Origin: an uncultured Kiritimatiellota bacterium
GTDB taxonomy: Bacteria > Verrucomicrobiota > Kiritimatiellia > RFP12 > UBA1067
Assembly (NCBI GenBank): GCA_934621385.1
Contig: CAKTUI010000023.1
Location: 1 to 44,155 of the forward strand
DNA: 44,155 nt
Direction: 5' to 3'
Shown here: one piece after another, positions 7,677 to 16,125 of the stretch
How positions within the stretch are numbered: the first letter of the stretch is position 1
How the letters are laid out: the number at the start of each line of letters is the position of its first letter
The notes under the pieces: generated by a model
Database searches by the model: none
Told to the model about the DNA's origin: nothing
Seen by the model: only the letters and a program-made list of their open reading frames with translations
Made by a program: the position numbers and the translations under genes

Positions 7677-7708
7677 GGACGGAGGTCGGGGGCCTCCGCC
7701 CGTCTTTT
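7677..7708 (+). terminator. Rho-independent terminator after flavodoxin
   Basis: Stem GGACGGAGG / CCTCCGCCC (one A-C mismatch), loop TCGGGGG, then GTCTTTT. It lies 45 bases after the flavodoxin stop. Confidence 0.6.
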
Positions 7709-7726
7709 GCTCGGGTGGGTGATTTT

Positions 7727-7735
7727 TGATATAAT
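7727..7735 (+). promoter_or_regulatory. Extended -10 promoter of the nifU operon
   Basis: TGATATAAT with a T-run before it and a weak TTGCTC at 17 bases upstream (7707-7712). Transcription would start near 7742, giving a ~35-base leader to the ATG at 7777 with AAGGAATAGG as ribosome site. Confidence 0.6.
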
Positions 7736-7776
7736 AATGTCTCGTTCGCGGATTGTATAGCAAGGAATAGGTTGAT

Positions 7777-8343
7777 ATGTGGAATTATTCAGAAAAGGTG
7801 CTGGATCACTTCCGGAATCCCCGGAATGTGGGTTCGATTGAGCATCCGGATGGGACGGCGACCGTTGGGTCGCTTGCGTGCGGCGACGCCCTCAAGTTTC
7901 AGTTCAAGTTGGGTGCGGACGGGCGCATTGCGGAGGCGAAATTCCAGACATTTGGATGCGCGAGTGCGATTGCCAGTTCCTCGGCCCTGACCGAGATGGT
8001 TATCGGAAAGACGCTTGAAGAGGCGAAAAAGATTACAAATAAGGAAATAGCGGACTATCTTGGCGGTCTGCCGCCGCAGAAGATGCACTGTAGCGTGATG
8101 GGCCGCGAGGCGATGGAGGCGGCCATCAAGAACTTCGAGACAGGCAAGAACACCGATCGCAATCTTGAGGAAACGGTTCTCTGCACCTGCTACAACGTGT
8201 CCGAGAATGAGGTTCGCCGCGTCATCACCGAGAACGGGCTGACAACCGTTGAGGAGGTGACGAATTTCACCAAGGCTGGCGGTGGTTGCGGACGCTGCAA
8301 GGGGCGCATTCAGGAAATCCTCGACGAGATTAACAAGAAATGA
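7777..8343 (+). CDS. nifU: NifU-like Fe-S scaffold with BFD-type [2Fe-2S] domain
   Basis: 188 residues. Residues 1-125 form an IscU/NifU scaffold domain with the three cluster cysteines in LACGDAL (Cys35), FGCASAIASS (Cys61) and MHCSVMG (Cys105). Residues 133-185 form a BFD-like domain with Cys136, Cys138, Cys171 and Cys174 (CTCYNVSE, GGGCGRCKGR). This matches the first two domains of classical NifU; the C-terminal Nfu domain is absent. Such proteins assemble transient Fe-S clusters for target enzymes. No cysteine desulfurase gene (nifS/iscS) is adjacent, so sulfur must come from elsewhere. The stop overlaps the next ATG. Confidence 0.9.
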   Translation: MWNYSEKVLDHFRNPRNVGSIEHPDGTATVGSLACGDALKFQFKLGADGRIAEAKFQTFGCASAIASSSALTEMVIGKTLEEAKKITNKEIADYLGGLPPQKMHCSVMGREAMEAAIKNFETGKNTDRNLEETVLCTCYNVSENEVRRVITENGLTTVEEVTNFTKAGGGCGRCKGRIQEILDEINKK

Positions 8344-9860
8344 AACTCGGATTTGACAACGAGAAGTATCTCGCCGAGCAGTCGGAGGAGATTCGTCGCC
8401 GCGCCGGTAAGTTCGGCAAGCTCTACCTCGAATTTGGCGGCAAGCTCATCAACGACTTCCATGCGGCCCGATGCCTGCCGGGCTACGATCCGAATGTCAA
8501 GTTGCGGCTTTTGCAGTCGCTGAAGGATCATGCGGAGGTGATTCTCTGCCTGTATGCGGGCGATATTGAGCGCAAGAAGATGCGGGCCGACTTCGGCATT
8601 TCCTACGCCGACGATGCCCTCAAGCTGATTGACGACTTGCGGAGCCTTGGCTTGACCGTGCGCGGCGTTGTCATTACACGCTATCAGGAGCAGCAGGCCG
8701 TCAAGCTTTTCCGTGCCAAGCTTGAGCGGCGCGGCGTACGCGTCTACTACCATTACAAGACGGCTGGCTATCCGGCGGATGTTGACACGATTGTGTCCGA
8801 CATGGGCTATGGCAAGAACGAGTTCGTGAAGACCGAGAAGCCGATTGTCGTCGTGACGGCTCCCGGGCCTGGTTCGGGAAAGTTCGCCACCTGCCTGACG
8901 CAGATTTACCACGAGTACCGCATGGGCAAGGTCGCCGGGTATTCCAAGTTTGAGTCCTTCCCGGTCTGGAATCTGCCGCTTGATCATCCGCTGAACATTG
9001 CCTACGAGGCGGCGACGATTGACCTCAACGATAAGAACATGATTGATCCCTACCATCTTGAGGCCTATGGCATCAAGACGGTGAACTACAACCGAGATGT
9101 GGATGCGTTCCCGCTCCTGGTGGCCATTTGGCAGAAGATGACGAAAGGGGCCTGCCCCTACAAGTCGCCGACGGATATGGGCGTCAATCGGATTGGCTTC
9201 GGCATCATCGATGACGAGGTTGTGCGCCAGGCTTCCAAGCAGGAGGTCATTCGCCGATTCCTTCGCTACCAGTGCCAGTTTGCCGAGGGGACGACCGATC
9301 GTGAGTCGGTTGACCGGGCGAAGGACCTGATGGAGTCGCTTGGTCTCAAGCCGGAGGATCGCGTGGTCGTCGAGGCGGCGCGCCAGTCGGCGGAAGAGGC
9401 CCGTCTACGCGGCAAGGGCAAGGCGGGGGGGACGATCGTGTCGGGCGCGGCGATTCAGCTGAAGGATGGGCGGATCGTCACCGGTCGGAACTCCGACGAG
9501 ATGCACGCCGCCGCCGCCATGGTGATGAATGCCGTTAAGGCCATTTCGGGCATCCCCGCTCAGATTCCGCTCATTGCGCCAAACGTCATTCAGGCGATTG
9601 CGCACATGAAACAGGACATTCTCAAGGTCGGTTATACATCCCTGAACTTGGATGAGGCTCTGATTGGTCTCGCGATTTCGTCGACGACGAATCCTGCGGC
9701 GCAGATTGCCATGGAGAAACTGAATGAGTTGCGCGGATGTGAAGTCCATATGACGCACATGGTGACGCCTGGCGACCAGGCCGGACTGCGCCGTCTCGGT
9801 TGTCGGTATACGTCCGATCCCTATTACGCGACCACGGCACTCTTTACAGGCGAGTCGTGA
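8340..9860 (+). CDS. DUF1846 family protein
   Basis: 506 residues, full length for the family. Recognised by overall pattern: GFDNEKYLAEQSEEIRRRA start, VVVTAPGPGSGKFATCLTQ (glycine-rich loop about residue 171-189), YHLEAYG..TVNYNRDVDAFPLL, SPTDMGVNRIG, and the C-terminal HMVTPGDQAGLRRLG. No signal peptide; cytoplasmic. Members are common in Firmicutes and Fusobacteria and lack an assigned reaction; the glycine-rich loop resembles a nucleotide site but is not a proven P-loop. Coupled to nifU (ATGA) and to the downstream regulator (GTGA), suggesting one mRNA. Confidence 0.85.
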   Translation: MKLGFDNEKYLAEQSEEIRRRAGKFGKLYLEFGGKLINDFHAARCLPGYDPNVKLRLLQSLKDHAEVILCLYAGDIERKKMRADFGISYADDALKLIDDLRSLGLTVRGVVITRYQEQQAVKLFRAKLERRGVRVYYHYKTAGYPADVDTIVSDMGYGKNEFVKTEKPIVVVTAPGPGSGKFATCLTQIYHEYRMGKVAGYSKFESFPVWNLPLDHPLNIAYEAATIDLNDKNMIDPYHLEAYGIKTVNYNRDVDAFPLLVAIWQKMTKGACPYKSPTDMGVNRIGFGIIDDEVVRQASKQEVIRRFLRYQCQFAEGTTDRESVDRAKDLMESLGLKPEDRVVVEAARQSAEEARLRGKGKAGGTIVSGAAIQLKDGRIVTGRNSDEMHAAAAMVMNAVKAISGIPAQIPLIAPNVIQAIAHMKQDILKVGYTSLNLDEALIGLAISSTTNPAAQIAMEKLNELRGCEVHMTHMVTPGDQAGLRRLGCRYTSDPYYATTALFTGES

Positions 9861-10990
9861 ACATTGCCGTCTCACTTCCGCTCACGTTCAGAGTTTGCCG
9901 CCAGATGCGGCGCGGCATCCTGTCGTGTGTGCGGACGCGGGCGGATGTTCATGTGGACTTGATTGACGGTCGTCGTTCGGCGACAGTCGACTTGACGAAA
10001 TACGACGGGTTCATCGGACATCCCGATGAACTTGTCAGCAGGGCGGACATACCGATGGTCGTCTGCGACCCCGACACAGGATGGGAGAGCAGCTATGTTC
10101 GCACGAAGATGAAGGGACAGGGAGTCTTGACCTGCGAGACAGAGGCGGTCGGCGGACTGGCGGCGGACTTCTTGGTGGAGGAGGGTTTCGTCCATTTCGC
10201 TTATGTGGACGAGGTCGGTTCCCCGGCTTGGTCCGTGCGACGATGGCGGGCTTTTCACGCACGGTTGCACGAACATGGCTTTGACTGTGCGCTGTATGGT
10301 TGTACTCGTGGGGAACAGGGTGGACCAGACAACAGACGACTGGAACGCTTTCTGAAGAAACTGCCGCGACCGACGGCCGTCCTCGCGGCCCATGACGGAC
10401 GGGCGCGGGAAGTGTTTGACGCGGCGCAGTCGGCCGGCTTGATTGTGCCACGAGACATTGCCGTGATGGGCGTGGACAATGACGAGGACCTGTGCGAAGC
10501 CATGTGCCCGTCCCTGACATCCATTGAACTGGATGCCGAGTCCGCCGCCGAGGAGGCAACGAGGCGGCTCATTCAGTCCATTCTCGTACCCCAGCCGGTG
10601 GGGCGAATCGTCTTTGGACCGAAACGAATTGTCCGCCGTGCGTCGAGCAGGCTTCTGCAGGCCTCGGATGACCCCATCGTCTCGAATGCGTTGAATTACA
10701 TCGTGACTCACGCGACACAGGCGATTGATGTTGACCATGTCGTAAGGGCCTGCGGCACGTCGCGGCGGCTTCTTGAGCGGCATTTTGCGGACTCGCTTTC
10801 AACTTCCGTCGGTGCACTCATCACGGAAGAGCGGCTGAAACGCGTTCGGATGCTTCTTGAGGATTCCCCGTACAGAATAGCGAAAATCGCCCGCATGTGT
10901 GGGTACGGTTCTTCTGCCTACCTGGCGCGGATCTTCCTTCGGCACTTCGGAATGACGATGCAGACCTATCGGAATCGCTCGCGGCCATAG
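9857..10990 (+). CDS. XylR-like AraC-family transcriptional regulator
   Basis: 377 residues from GTG 9857, which overlaps the preceding stop. Residues ~1-270 form a periplasmic-binding-protein-like sensor domain (LacI/XylR type: DGFIGHPDEL, PTAVLAAHDGRAREVFDAAQSAGLIVPRDIAVMGVDNDEDLCEAMCPSLTSI). Residues ~280-377 form an AraC HTH pair ending RIAKIARMCGYGSSAYLARIFLRHFGMTMQTYRNRS. E. coli XylR has this order and size and binds sugar to activate its operon. Here no sugar operon is beside it; the exported carbohydrate enzymes downstream could be targets. The ligand is unknown. Confidence 0.88.
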   Translation: MNIAVSLPLTFRVCRQMRRGILSCVRTRADVHVDLIDGRRSATVDLTKYDGFIGHPDELVSRADIPMVVCDPDTGWESSYVRTKMKGQGVLTCETEAVGGLAADFLVEEGFVHFAYVDEVGSPAWSVRRWRAFHARLHEHGFDCALYGCTRGEQGGPDNRRLERFLKKLPRPTAVLAAHDGRAREVFDAAQSAGLIVPRDIAVMGVDNDEDLCEAMCPSLTSIELDAESAAEEATRRLIQSILVPQPVGRIVFGPKRIVRRASSRLLQASDDPIVSNALNYIVTHATQAIDVDHVVRACGTSRRLLERHFADSLSTSVGALITEERLKRVRMLLEDSPYRIAKIARMCGYGSSAYLARIFLRHFGMTMQTYRNRSRP

Positions 10991-11061
10991 GCGAACGCGG
11001 CGGATTGTCCGTCGACTTTGGCGACGATGAACGAGGAAATTTCCCATGAAGGGCGTATTTA

Positions 11062-11070
11062 TGGTACAAT
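11062..11070 (+). promoter_or_regulatory. Extended -10 promoter, leaderless type
   Basis: TGGTACAAT ends only 6 bases before the ATG at 11077 and there is no ribosome site. No -35 match. Transcription should start at or very near the A of the start codon. Confidence 0.6.
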
Positions 11071-11076
11071 ACGCCC

Positions 11077-11988
11077 ATGAAGTTCAAACAGTTGCTGGTG
11101 AGTATGGTCCTCGCGGCCGTTGTCGCAGGGCTTAATGCAAAGGATGTGCTCGATATGGAACTTGCGAATGAAGCACTTGGGAAGGGCGTGAAGATTGCCG
11201 TTTGGCCCGAGGGCAAGATTCCGCTTCCGGGTGCGGGCGCACCCTATCGCGTACATGACACGAACGGGGGCATCGTCCGCCTGACGGATGTGACCGTGCC
11301 GGAACTCGCTTATTTTCCGTCCGCTGGAGAGGGCGTGAAGCCGGCGGTTCTCGTTTGCCCGGGCGGCGGTTATACGATTCTCGCCTACAACCATGAAGGG
11401 ACGGAGATTGCCGAATGGCTCAACTCGCTTGGTTTTTCCGCGTTTGTCCTGAAGTACCGTTGCCCAGGGCAACGAGATGCGGCGCACATGGATGCTCAGC
11501 GTGCGCTGTCGCTCATTCGCTTCCGGGCGGAGGAGCTTTCGATTGATCCGAAGCGTATCGGCGTGATGGGCTTCTCGGCGGGCGCAAACTTGTCCGTGCG
11601 CCTTTCGACAAACTGGCGCAACCGCGCCTATCCGACCGTGGACGAAATTGACGCGGTCTCGTGCCGGCCCGATTTTACCCTGCCCATCTACCCGTGGATG
11701 CTGGTCGTTGGGAACAACGATGAGAAGACGCTCCCCCTGACGCTGCGCGGAGAGTTCGCCGTCGATTCGGAAACGCCTCCGGCTTTCCTCGTCCAGACGG
11801 AGGACGACTTCGCGCACATTGAAAATTCGCTCGCCTACTATGCCGCGCTCAAGTATGCGGGCGTTCCCGCCGAAATGCACCTCTTCACGCGTGGCGGGCA
11901 CGGGTACGGCATCCGTCGGCACGACACCCCCGTGGACGGATGGGAAGAGCTGGCGGCGAAGTGGCTCAAGTCGACGTGGCTCAAATGA
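11077..11988 (+). CDS. Secreted alpha/beta-hydrolase esterase (acetyl-esterase type)
   Basis: 303 residues. Signal peptide 1-21 (LVSMVLAAVVAGLNA). The fold is clear: oxyanion motif CPGGGY (94-99), nucleophile elbow GFSAG with Ser167, acid Asp243 or Asp244 in TEDDFAHIENS, and His275 in GGHGYG. Related enzymes deacetylate xylan or other acylated sugars in the periplasm; the substrate cannot be told from sequence. Translation probably starts on a leaderless mRNA. The stop overlaps the ATG of a TolC-like gene (ATGA), so the esterase is the first gene of an exporter operon, an unusual pairing. Confidence 0.85.
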   Translation: MKFKQLLVSMVLAAVVAGLNAKDVLDMELANEALGKGVKIAVWPEGKIPLPGAGAPYRVHDTNGGIVRLTDVTVPELAYFPSAGEGVKPAVLVCPGGGYTILAYNHEGTEIAEWLNSLGFSAFVLKYRCPGQRDAAHMDAQRALSLIRFRAEELSIDPKRIGVMGFSAGANLSVRLSTNWRNRAYPTVDEIDAVSCRPDFTLPIYPWMLVVGNNDEKTLPLTLRGEFAVDSETPPAFLVQTEDDFAHIENSLAYYAALKYAGVPAEMHLFTRGGHGYGIRRHDTPVDGWEELAAKWLKSTWLK

Positions 11989-13937
11989 TGGCCCGCAGAC
12001 AGATGTCGAGCCGGAACAAGTGGTTGCTAACGGGCGGAGGGCTTTCGCTCCTTTGCCTCCTCATTTCAAGTTGCCGCAGTGCCCAGGACTATCGCACAGA
12101 GGCCGACGAGACGGGAAAGGCCTATCTGTCGGCTTATCAGGAACGGGTGACGGGCCGCACGGAACCGATTGAAATCGAGACACCGGCCGATACGCTCCGT
12201 CGCCGGCTCATGCTGGACCAGGGTCTGGTGGCAAACGACCCGGCCTCATTCGGCATCCGTGATCTGCCGACGAATCTCTACTGGCGCGGTGAGGATCGAC
12301 TCCTCCCAGGCGGCGACGATCCGTCCATTGCCATTTGGCGCGGCGGAACGAATGCGCTTGAGATTGGGCTGGTTGATGCCGTAAGAATTGCCGCCTACAA
12401 CAGTGCGGACTACAAGAGCCGAAAGGAATCGCTCTTTCAGACGGCCCTCGGAATGGACTTGGAGGATGACACCTTTCGCAACATCTTCTCAAGCACACTC
12501 GCCTCCAATATGTCCGTCTGGCGCGATGCGTCGGAGGAGGATGCCGTGGCGAATCACGCCATCAGTCACAACGAGTCGGCGCGACTGGGCGTGAGCCGCA
12601 AGTTTCGGAACGGTGTCCGGATGACAGGTTCCATCATGGCCAACTTGGCCGGCATGCTGACGGGCGACCGGCGGACGGCATGGGGGTCGTCCGCCGATCT
12701 GAGCATCTCAGTGCCGCTCCTGCGGGGGTCGGGGGAACTCGTCAATACGGAGTCGCTGACCCAGGCCCAGCGTTCCTTCATTTATGCAGTTCGGGAGTTC
12801 GAGCAGTACAAGCGTTCGTTCATCTGCCAAATCGAGTCCGCCTATCTTGCCCTCGTGCTGGCCAAGCGGCAGAAACAGAACCAGGATGAGGCGTTCCGTC
12901 GCGTCATCCGCTCCACACGCCGCTCCTATCGCATGGCGGAGGCCAGCCGCATGTCAAAGTCGCAGTTCGAGCAAGCGCACCAGAGCGAACTCTCGTCCAA
13001 GGCAAGTTGGATTGCCTCCTGCCAGAGCTATGAGGCGACGAAAGACTCCTTCAAGATGACGCTTGGTTTGCCGCCCGACGCCCGCATTGAGCCGCGCGAG
13101 AGCGACCTCATTGAACTTGAAAAGTATGTGGGGCGATTCGCCCGGCTTCGTCTTGGCCCTTATGACATGGGGAATGGATCCGAGATTGTACTTGATCCGC
13201 CCGATTCGGTCGATGACGGCGATCTCAAGAAGCGCACGGATGCCGCGATTGCCCTTGCCTTCTCGAATCGCCTCGACTTCGCCAGTTGCCGCGATCGGCT
13301 TGAGGATGCACAGCGCAAGCTGCTGATTGCCGAGGACGCGCTTCGGGCCGAGGTGACGTTTGGGGCCTCGGCCTCCGGTTTTGCCGACACGGTCGGACCG
13401 ATGTCGCGGCGAGACGGCGTTGAGCACGGTCGCCTGCATCCGAGGGACTGGACGGCGAATCCGCTGCTGACGATTGATTTGCCGATCGAGCGTCGTGCGG
13501 AGCGCAATGCCTATCGTGCCGCGCTCATCGCCGTGGAGAATGCCGTGCGCACCTATCAGCGCGAGGAAGACTCGCTCAAGAGCACGATTCGGTCGGATAT
13601 GCGGGCGATGAGCCAGACGAAGGACAACCTGCGCATCCAGTTCGTCGCGATGAACCTCGCCGAACGCCGCGTGCGCAACCAGGAGATCCTCCTACAGGCG
13701 GGACGCGCCGACATGACGGTTATGCTGGAGGCCCAGGACTCGCTCGTCTCGGCCAAGAATTCCCTCTATTCGGCGATGATTAGCTACAAAAACCAGGAGT
13801 TGGCCATTCAGCGGGATTTGGGGCTTCTGGACGTATCTGTCAACGGGACCTGGCAGGAGGCGGACCTTGTCTCGCTCGGCATCTTGCCGGACCCAGATGC
13901 GGCGGGTGATGCACAACGACAGGAACAGGAAGGATAG
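11985..13937 (+). CDS. TolC-family outer-membrane efflux lipoprotein
   Basis: 650 residues from ATG 11985 (11988 and 12003 are alternatives). A basic start and hydrophobic run end in a lipobox (LLISSC), so the protein is lipid-anchored like OprM. Two long coiled-coil halves, for example SESLFQTALGMDLEDD.. and the C-terminal EEDSLKSTIRSDMRAMSQTKDNLRIQFVAMNLAERRVRNQEILLQAGR region, match the OEP repeat; DISVPLLRG-like SISVPLLRGSGE marks the barrel. At 650 residues it is longer than the ~450-480 usual for TolC, with extra sequence at the N-terminus and middle. It forms the outer channel for the adaptor and MacB-like genes downstream. Confidence 0.85.
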   Translation: MMARRQMSSRNKWLLTGGGLSLLCLLISSCRSAQDYRTEADETGKAYLSAYQERVTGRTEPIEIETPADTLRRRLMLDQGLVANDPASFGIRDLPTNLYWRGEDRLLPGGDDPSIAIWRGGTNALEIGLVDAVRIAAYNSADYKSRKESLFQTALGMDLEDDTFRNIFSSTLASNMSVWRDASEEDAVANHAISHNESARLGVSRKFRNGVRMTGSIMANLAGMLTGDRRTAWGSSADLSISVPLLRGSGELVNTESLTQAQRSFIYAVREFEQYKRSFICQIESAYLALVLAKRQKQNQDEAFRRVIRSTRRSYRMAEASRMSKSQFEQAHQSELSSKASWIASCQSYEATKDSFKMTLGLPPDARIEPRESDLIELEKYVGRFARLRLGPYDMGNGSEIVLDPPDSVDDGDLKKRTDAAIALAFSNRLDFASCRDRLEDAQRKLLIAEDALRAEVTFGASASGFADTVGPMSRRDGVEHGRLHPRDWTANPLLTIDLPIERRAERNAYRAALIAVENAVRTYQREEDSLKSTIRSDMRAMSQTKDNLRIQFVAMNLAERRVRNQEILLQAGRADMTVMLEAQDSLVSAKNSLYSAMISYKNQELAIQRDLGLLDVSVNGTWQEADLVSLGILPDPDAAGDAQRQEQEG

Positions 13938-13945
13938 GAGAAGTC

Positions 13946-15439
13946 GTGAAGGCGAAGAAAGCAGTTCTGGTTGGCGTCATCTCAATTGCCGCGCTCGTCG
14001 GGGTAATGCTCCTCGTGGGCCGCAAGGGCGGCGTGGTTTCGACCGAGACGCTCTATGCGCCCGTTCAGGAGGGACCGCTCGTCATCAGCATTGAGGAGTA
14101 TGGCGAAATCGCGCCCAGCGAGCAGATTGTGCTCAAGAACGAAGTGCAAGGGCGCGTCTCAATCATCTCGCTGATTCCCGAGGGAACCATCGTAAAGAAG
14201 GGGGATCTCCTCGTCCAATTGGATGTCTCGTCGAAAATAGACGAGAAGGACACGCAGGAGATTACGCTTCAGAATGCCGAGAGTGCCGTCGAGGTGGCGC
14301 GGGAGGCCCTGGCCATTGAGGAGAACCAGTCGGCGAGCAATGTGGAACTGGCCGAGCAGGACTATACGTTCGCGAAGGAGGATCTCGATAAGTACGAGAA
14401 GGGCGAATACCCAACGACTCTCATCGGACGCAAGGGGCAACTGGCGCTCAACGAGCAGCAGGTGAAGCAGGCGAAGGACAAGTACGAGTGGTCGAAGAAG
14501 CTTTATGCGGAGAACTTCATCTCTGAGACGGAACTTGAGAGCGACGAGTTAAGCTGGAAGTCGAGCCGACTGACGCTGGAGACGGCGCAGCGCGAACTTG
14601 AGTTACTTGAGACCTATACGCACCGCCGCGAACTGGCCAAGTACAGAAGCGATGTCAAGCAGAAGGGCATGGCGTTCGAGCGGGCGAAGAAGAAGGCGGC
14701 CTCGGCCATTGCGCAGGCCGAAAGCAACTTGCGGGCGAAGGAGCGTGAATTCCAGAAGCAGCGCCAGCGACTCGACAAGATTACGAACCAGATTGCCAAG
14801 GCCTCGATTCGTGCGCCGCGTGGCGGGCAGGTCGTCTACGCGACCTCGCGCATGGGACGCGAACCGCTTCAGGAAGGTCAGGAGGTCTGGGAGCGGCAGG
14901 AACTCATCGTCCTGCCGACGGCCGACACGTTCGCCGCGAAGGTCAATGTGCACGAAGCGAGCCTCAAGAGCATTGTCACGGGGATGCCCGTTCGCGTCAG
15001 GTGCGATGCAATTCCGGGGCGGATCTTCTCGGGAACGGTCCGCAAGATTGCGCCGATGCCCGACACGGAGCGCAAGTGGATGAATCCCGACCTGAAGGAA
15101 TACCCAACCGAAATCTACATTCCCGACGGCGCGGGGGAACTCCGCAACGGCATGGGGTGCAAGGCGGAGATTGTCATCGCGCGCTATGACAAGGCGATTT
15201 ACATTCCCGTCCAGTGTGTCGTGCGCATCGCCGGCGAAGCCTACGTCTGGGTGAAGGCAGGAACGGGGAACGAGCGACGGTCGGTCATCGTTGGGCTCGA
15301 CAACAACCGCTTCATCCGAATCATCTCGGGGCTGAAACCCGGCGAAGAGGTCATGCTTGCGCCGCCGTTGGGCGAGTCTGCGGTGTCGGAGGCACCGTCC
15401 GTTGCGGTCAGGACGGACGGCAAGTCGGAGGGAAAATGA
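13946..15439 (+). CDS. MacA-like membrane-fusion (HlyD) adaptor
   Basis: 497 residues from GTG 13946 with AGGAG nearby. N-terminal membrane helix (AVLVGVISIAALVGVMLLVG, about 5-24), then lipoyl/beta domain (IVLKNEVQGRVSIISLIPEGTIVKKGDLLVQLD), a long alpha hairpin (about residues 95-275, many Glu/Lys/Gln heptads), second lipoyl half (ASIRAPRGGQVVYA) and beta-barrel (GMPVRVRCDAIPGRIFSGTVRKIAPM). The hairpin is longer than in E. coli MacA. It bridges the MacB-like permease and the TolC-like channel. The stop overlaps the next ATG. No lipobox, unlike the adaptor at 22487. Confidence 0.88.
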   Translation: MKAKKAVLVGVISIAALVGVMLLVGRKGGVVSTETLYAPVQEGPLVISIEEYGEIAPSEQIVLKNEVQGRVSIISLIPEGTIVKKGDLLVQLDVSSKIDEKDTQEITLQNAESAVEVAREALAIEENQSASNVELAEQDYTFAKEDLDKYEKGEYPTTLIGRKGQLALNEQQVKQAKDKYEWSKKLYAENFISETELESDELSWKSSRLTLETAQRELELLETYTHRRELAKYRSDVKQKGMAFERAKKKAASAIAQAESNLRAKEREFQKQRQRLDKITNQIAKASIRAPRGGQVVYATSRMGREPLQEGQEVWERQELIVLPTADTFAAKVNVHEASLKSIVTGMPVRVRCDAIPGRIFSGTVRKIAPMPDTERKWMNPDLKEYPTEIYIPDGAGELRNGMGCKAEIVIARYDKAIYIPVQCVVRIAGEAYVWVKAGTGNERRSVIVGLDNNRFIRIISGLKPGEEVMLAPPLGESAVSEAPSVAVRTDGKSEGK

Positions 15440-16125
15440 GCGGTCGCGTCGACTATGCGATTGAGGTGGAGAACCTCACCAAGGTCTACGACATGGGAGC
15501 CGAAAAGGTCCATGCCCTGCGTGGCGTCAGCGCACGGATTGCCAAGGGCGACTTCTGGGCGGTCATGGGCAGTTCGGGTTCCGGCAAGTCGACGATGCTT
15601 CAGATTCTCGGTTGTCTGGACCGTCCGACATCCGGAACCTATCGGCTGAATGGACGCGAAGTTTCGCAGTTGGACGACGATGCGCTGAGCGATGTCCGTC
15701 TTTCCTATCTCGGCTTCGTCTTCCAGAGCTTTAACCTGATTCCCCAATTGACCGTCGCCGAGAACATTGCCCTGCCGCTCTACTATCGGGGAGTCGATGA
15801 TGCGGAGGGGCGTCGCCGGGCAGCGGAATACGCGGACTACGTGGGGCTTGGCGACCGGCTGAAACATCGTCCGAGCCAGTTGTCGGGCGGACAGCAGCAG
15901 CGCGTGGCGATTGCCCGAGCGCTTGCCACCGACCCCGTGGTGATTCTGGCGGACGAGCCGACGGGTAATCTCGACACGGCGATGAGCCTTGAAATCATGG
16001 ATCTCTTCACCGACCTTCATAAACGCGGCAAGACGATTGTGATGGTGACGCATGAGGATGACGTGGCCGCCTATGCCGAGCACCGAATCGTCATGCGGGA
16101 CGGACTCATTCGGGAGATGCGATGA
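15436..16125 (+). CDS. ABC transporter ATPase, MacB/LolD type
   Basis: 229 residues from ATG 15436 (ATGA overlap). Walker A GSSGSGKST (45-53), Q-loop Gln97 (FVFQSFNLIP), signature LSGGQQQ (149-155), Walker B VVILADEP (168-175) and H-loop in VMVTHEDD. The FNLIPQLTVAENIALPL region is typical of the MacB/LolD subfamily, which drives transport by mechanotransmission rather than through a membrane pore. It is a separate polypeptide from its permease, unlike E. coli MacB where both are fused. Pairs with the 16122 permease. Confidence 0.95.
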   Translation: MSGRVDYAIEVENLTKVYDMGAEKVHALRGVSARIAKGDFWAVMGSSGSGKSTMLQILGCLDRPTSGTYRLNGREVSQLDDDALSDVRLSYLGFVFQSFNLIPQLTVAENIALPLYYRGVDDAEGRRRAAEYADYVGLGDRLKHRPSQLSGGQQQRVAIARALATDPVVILADEPTGNLDTAMSLEIMDLFTDLHKRGKTIVMVTHEDDVAAYAEHRIVMRDGLIREMR

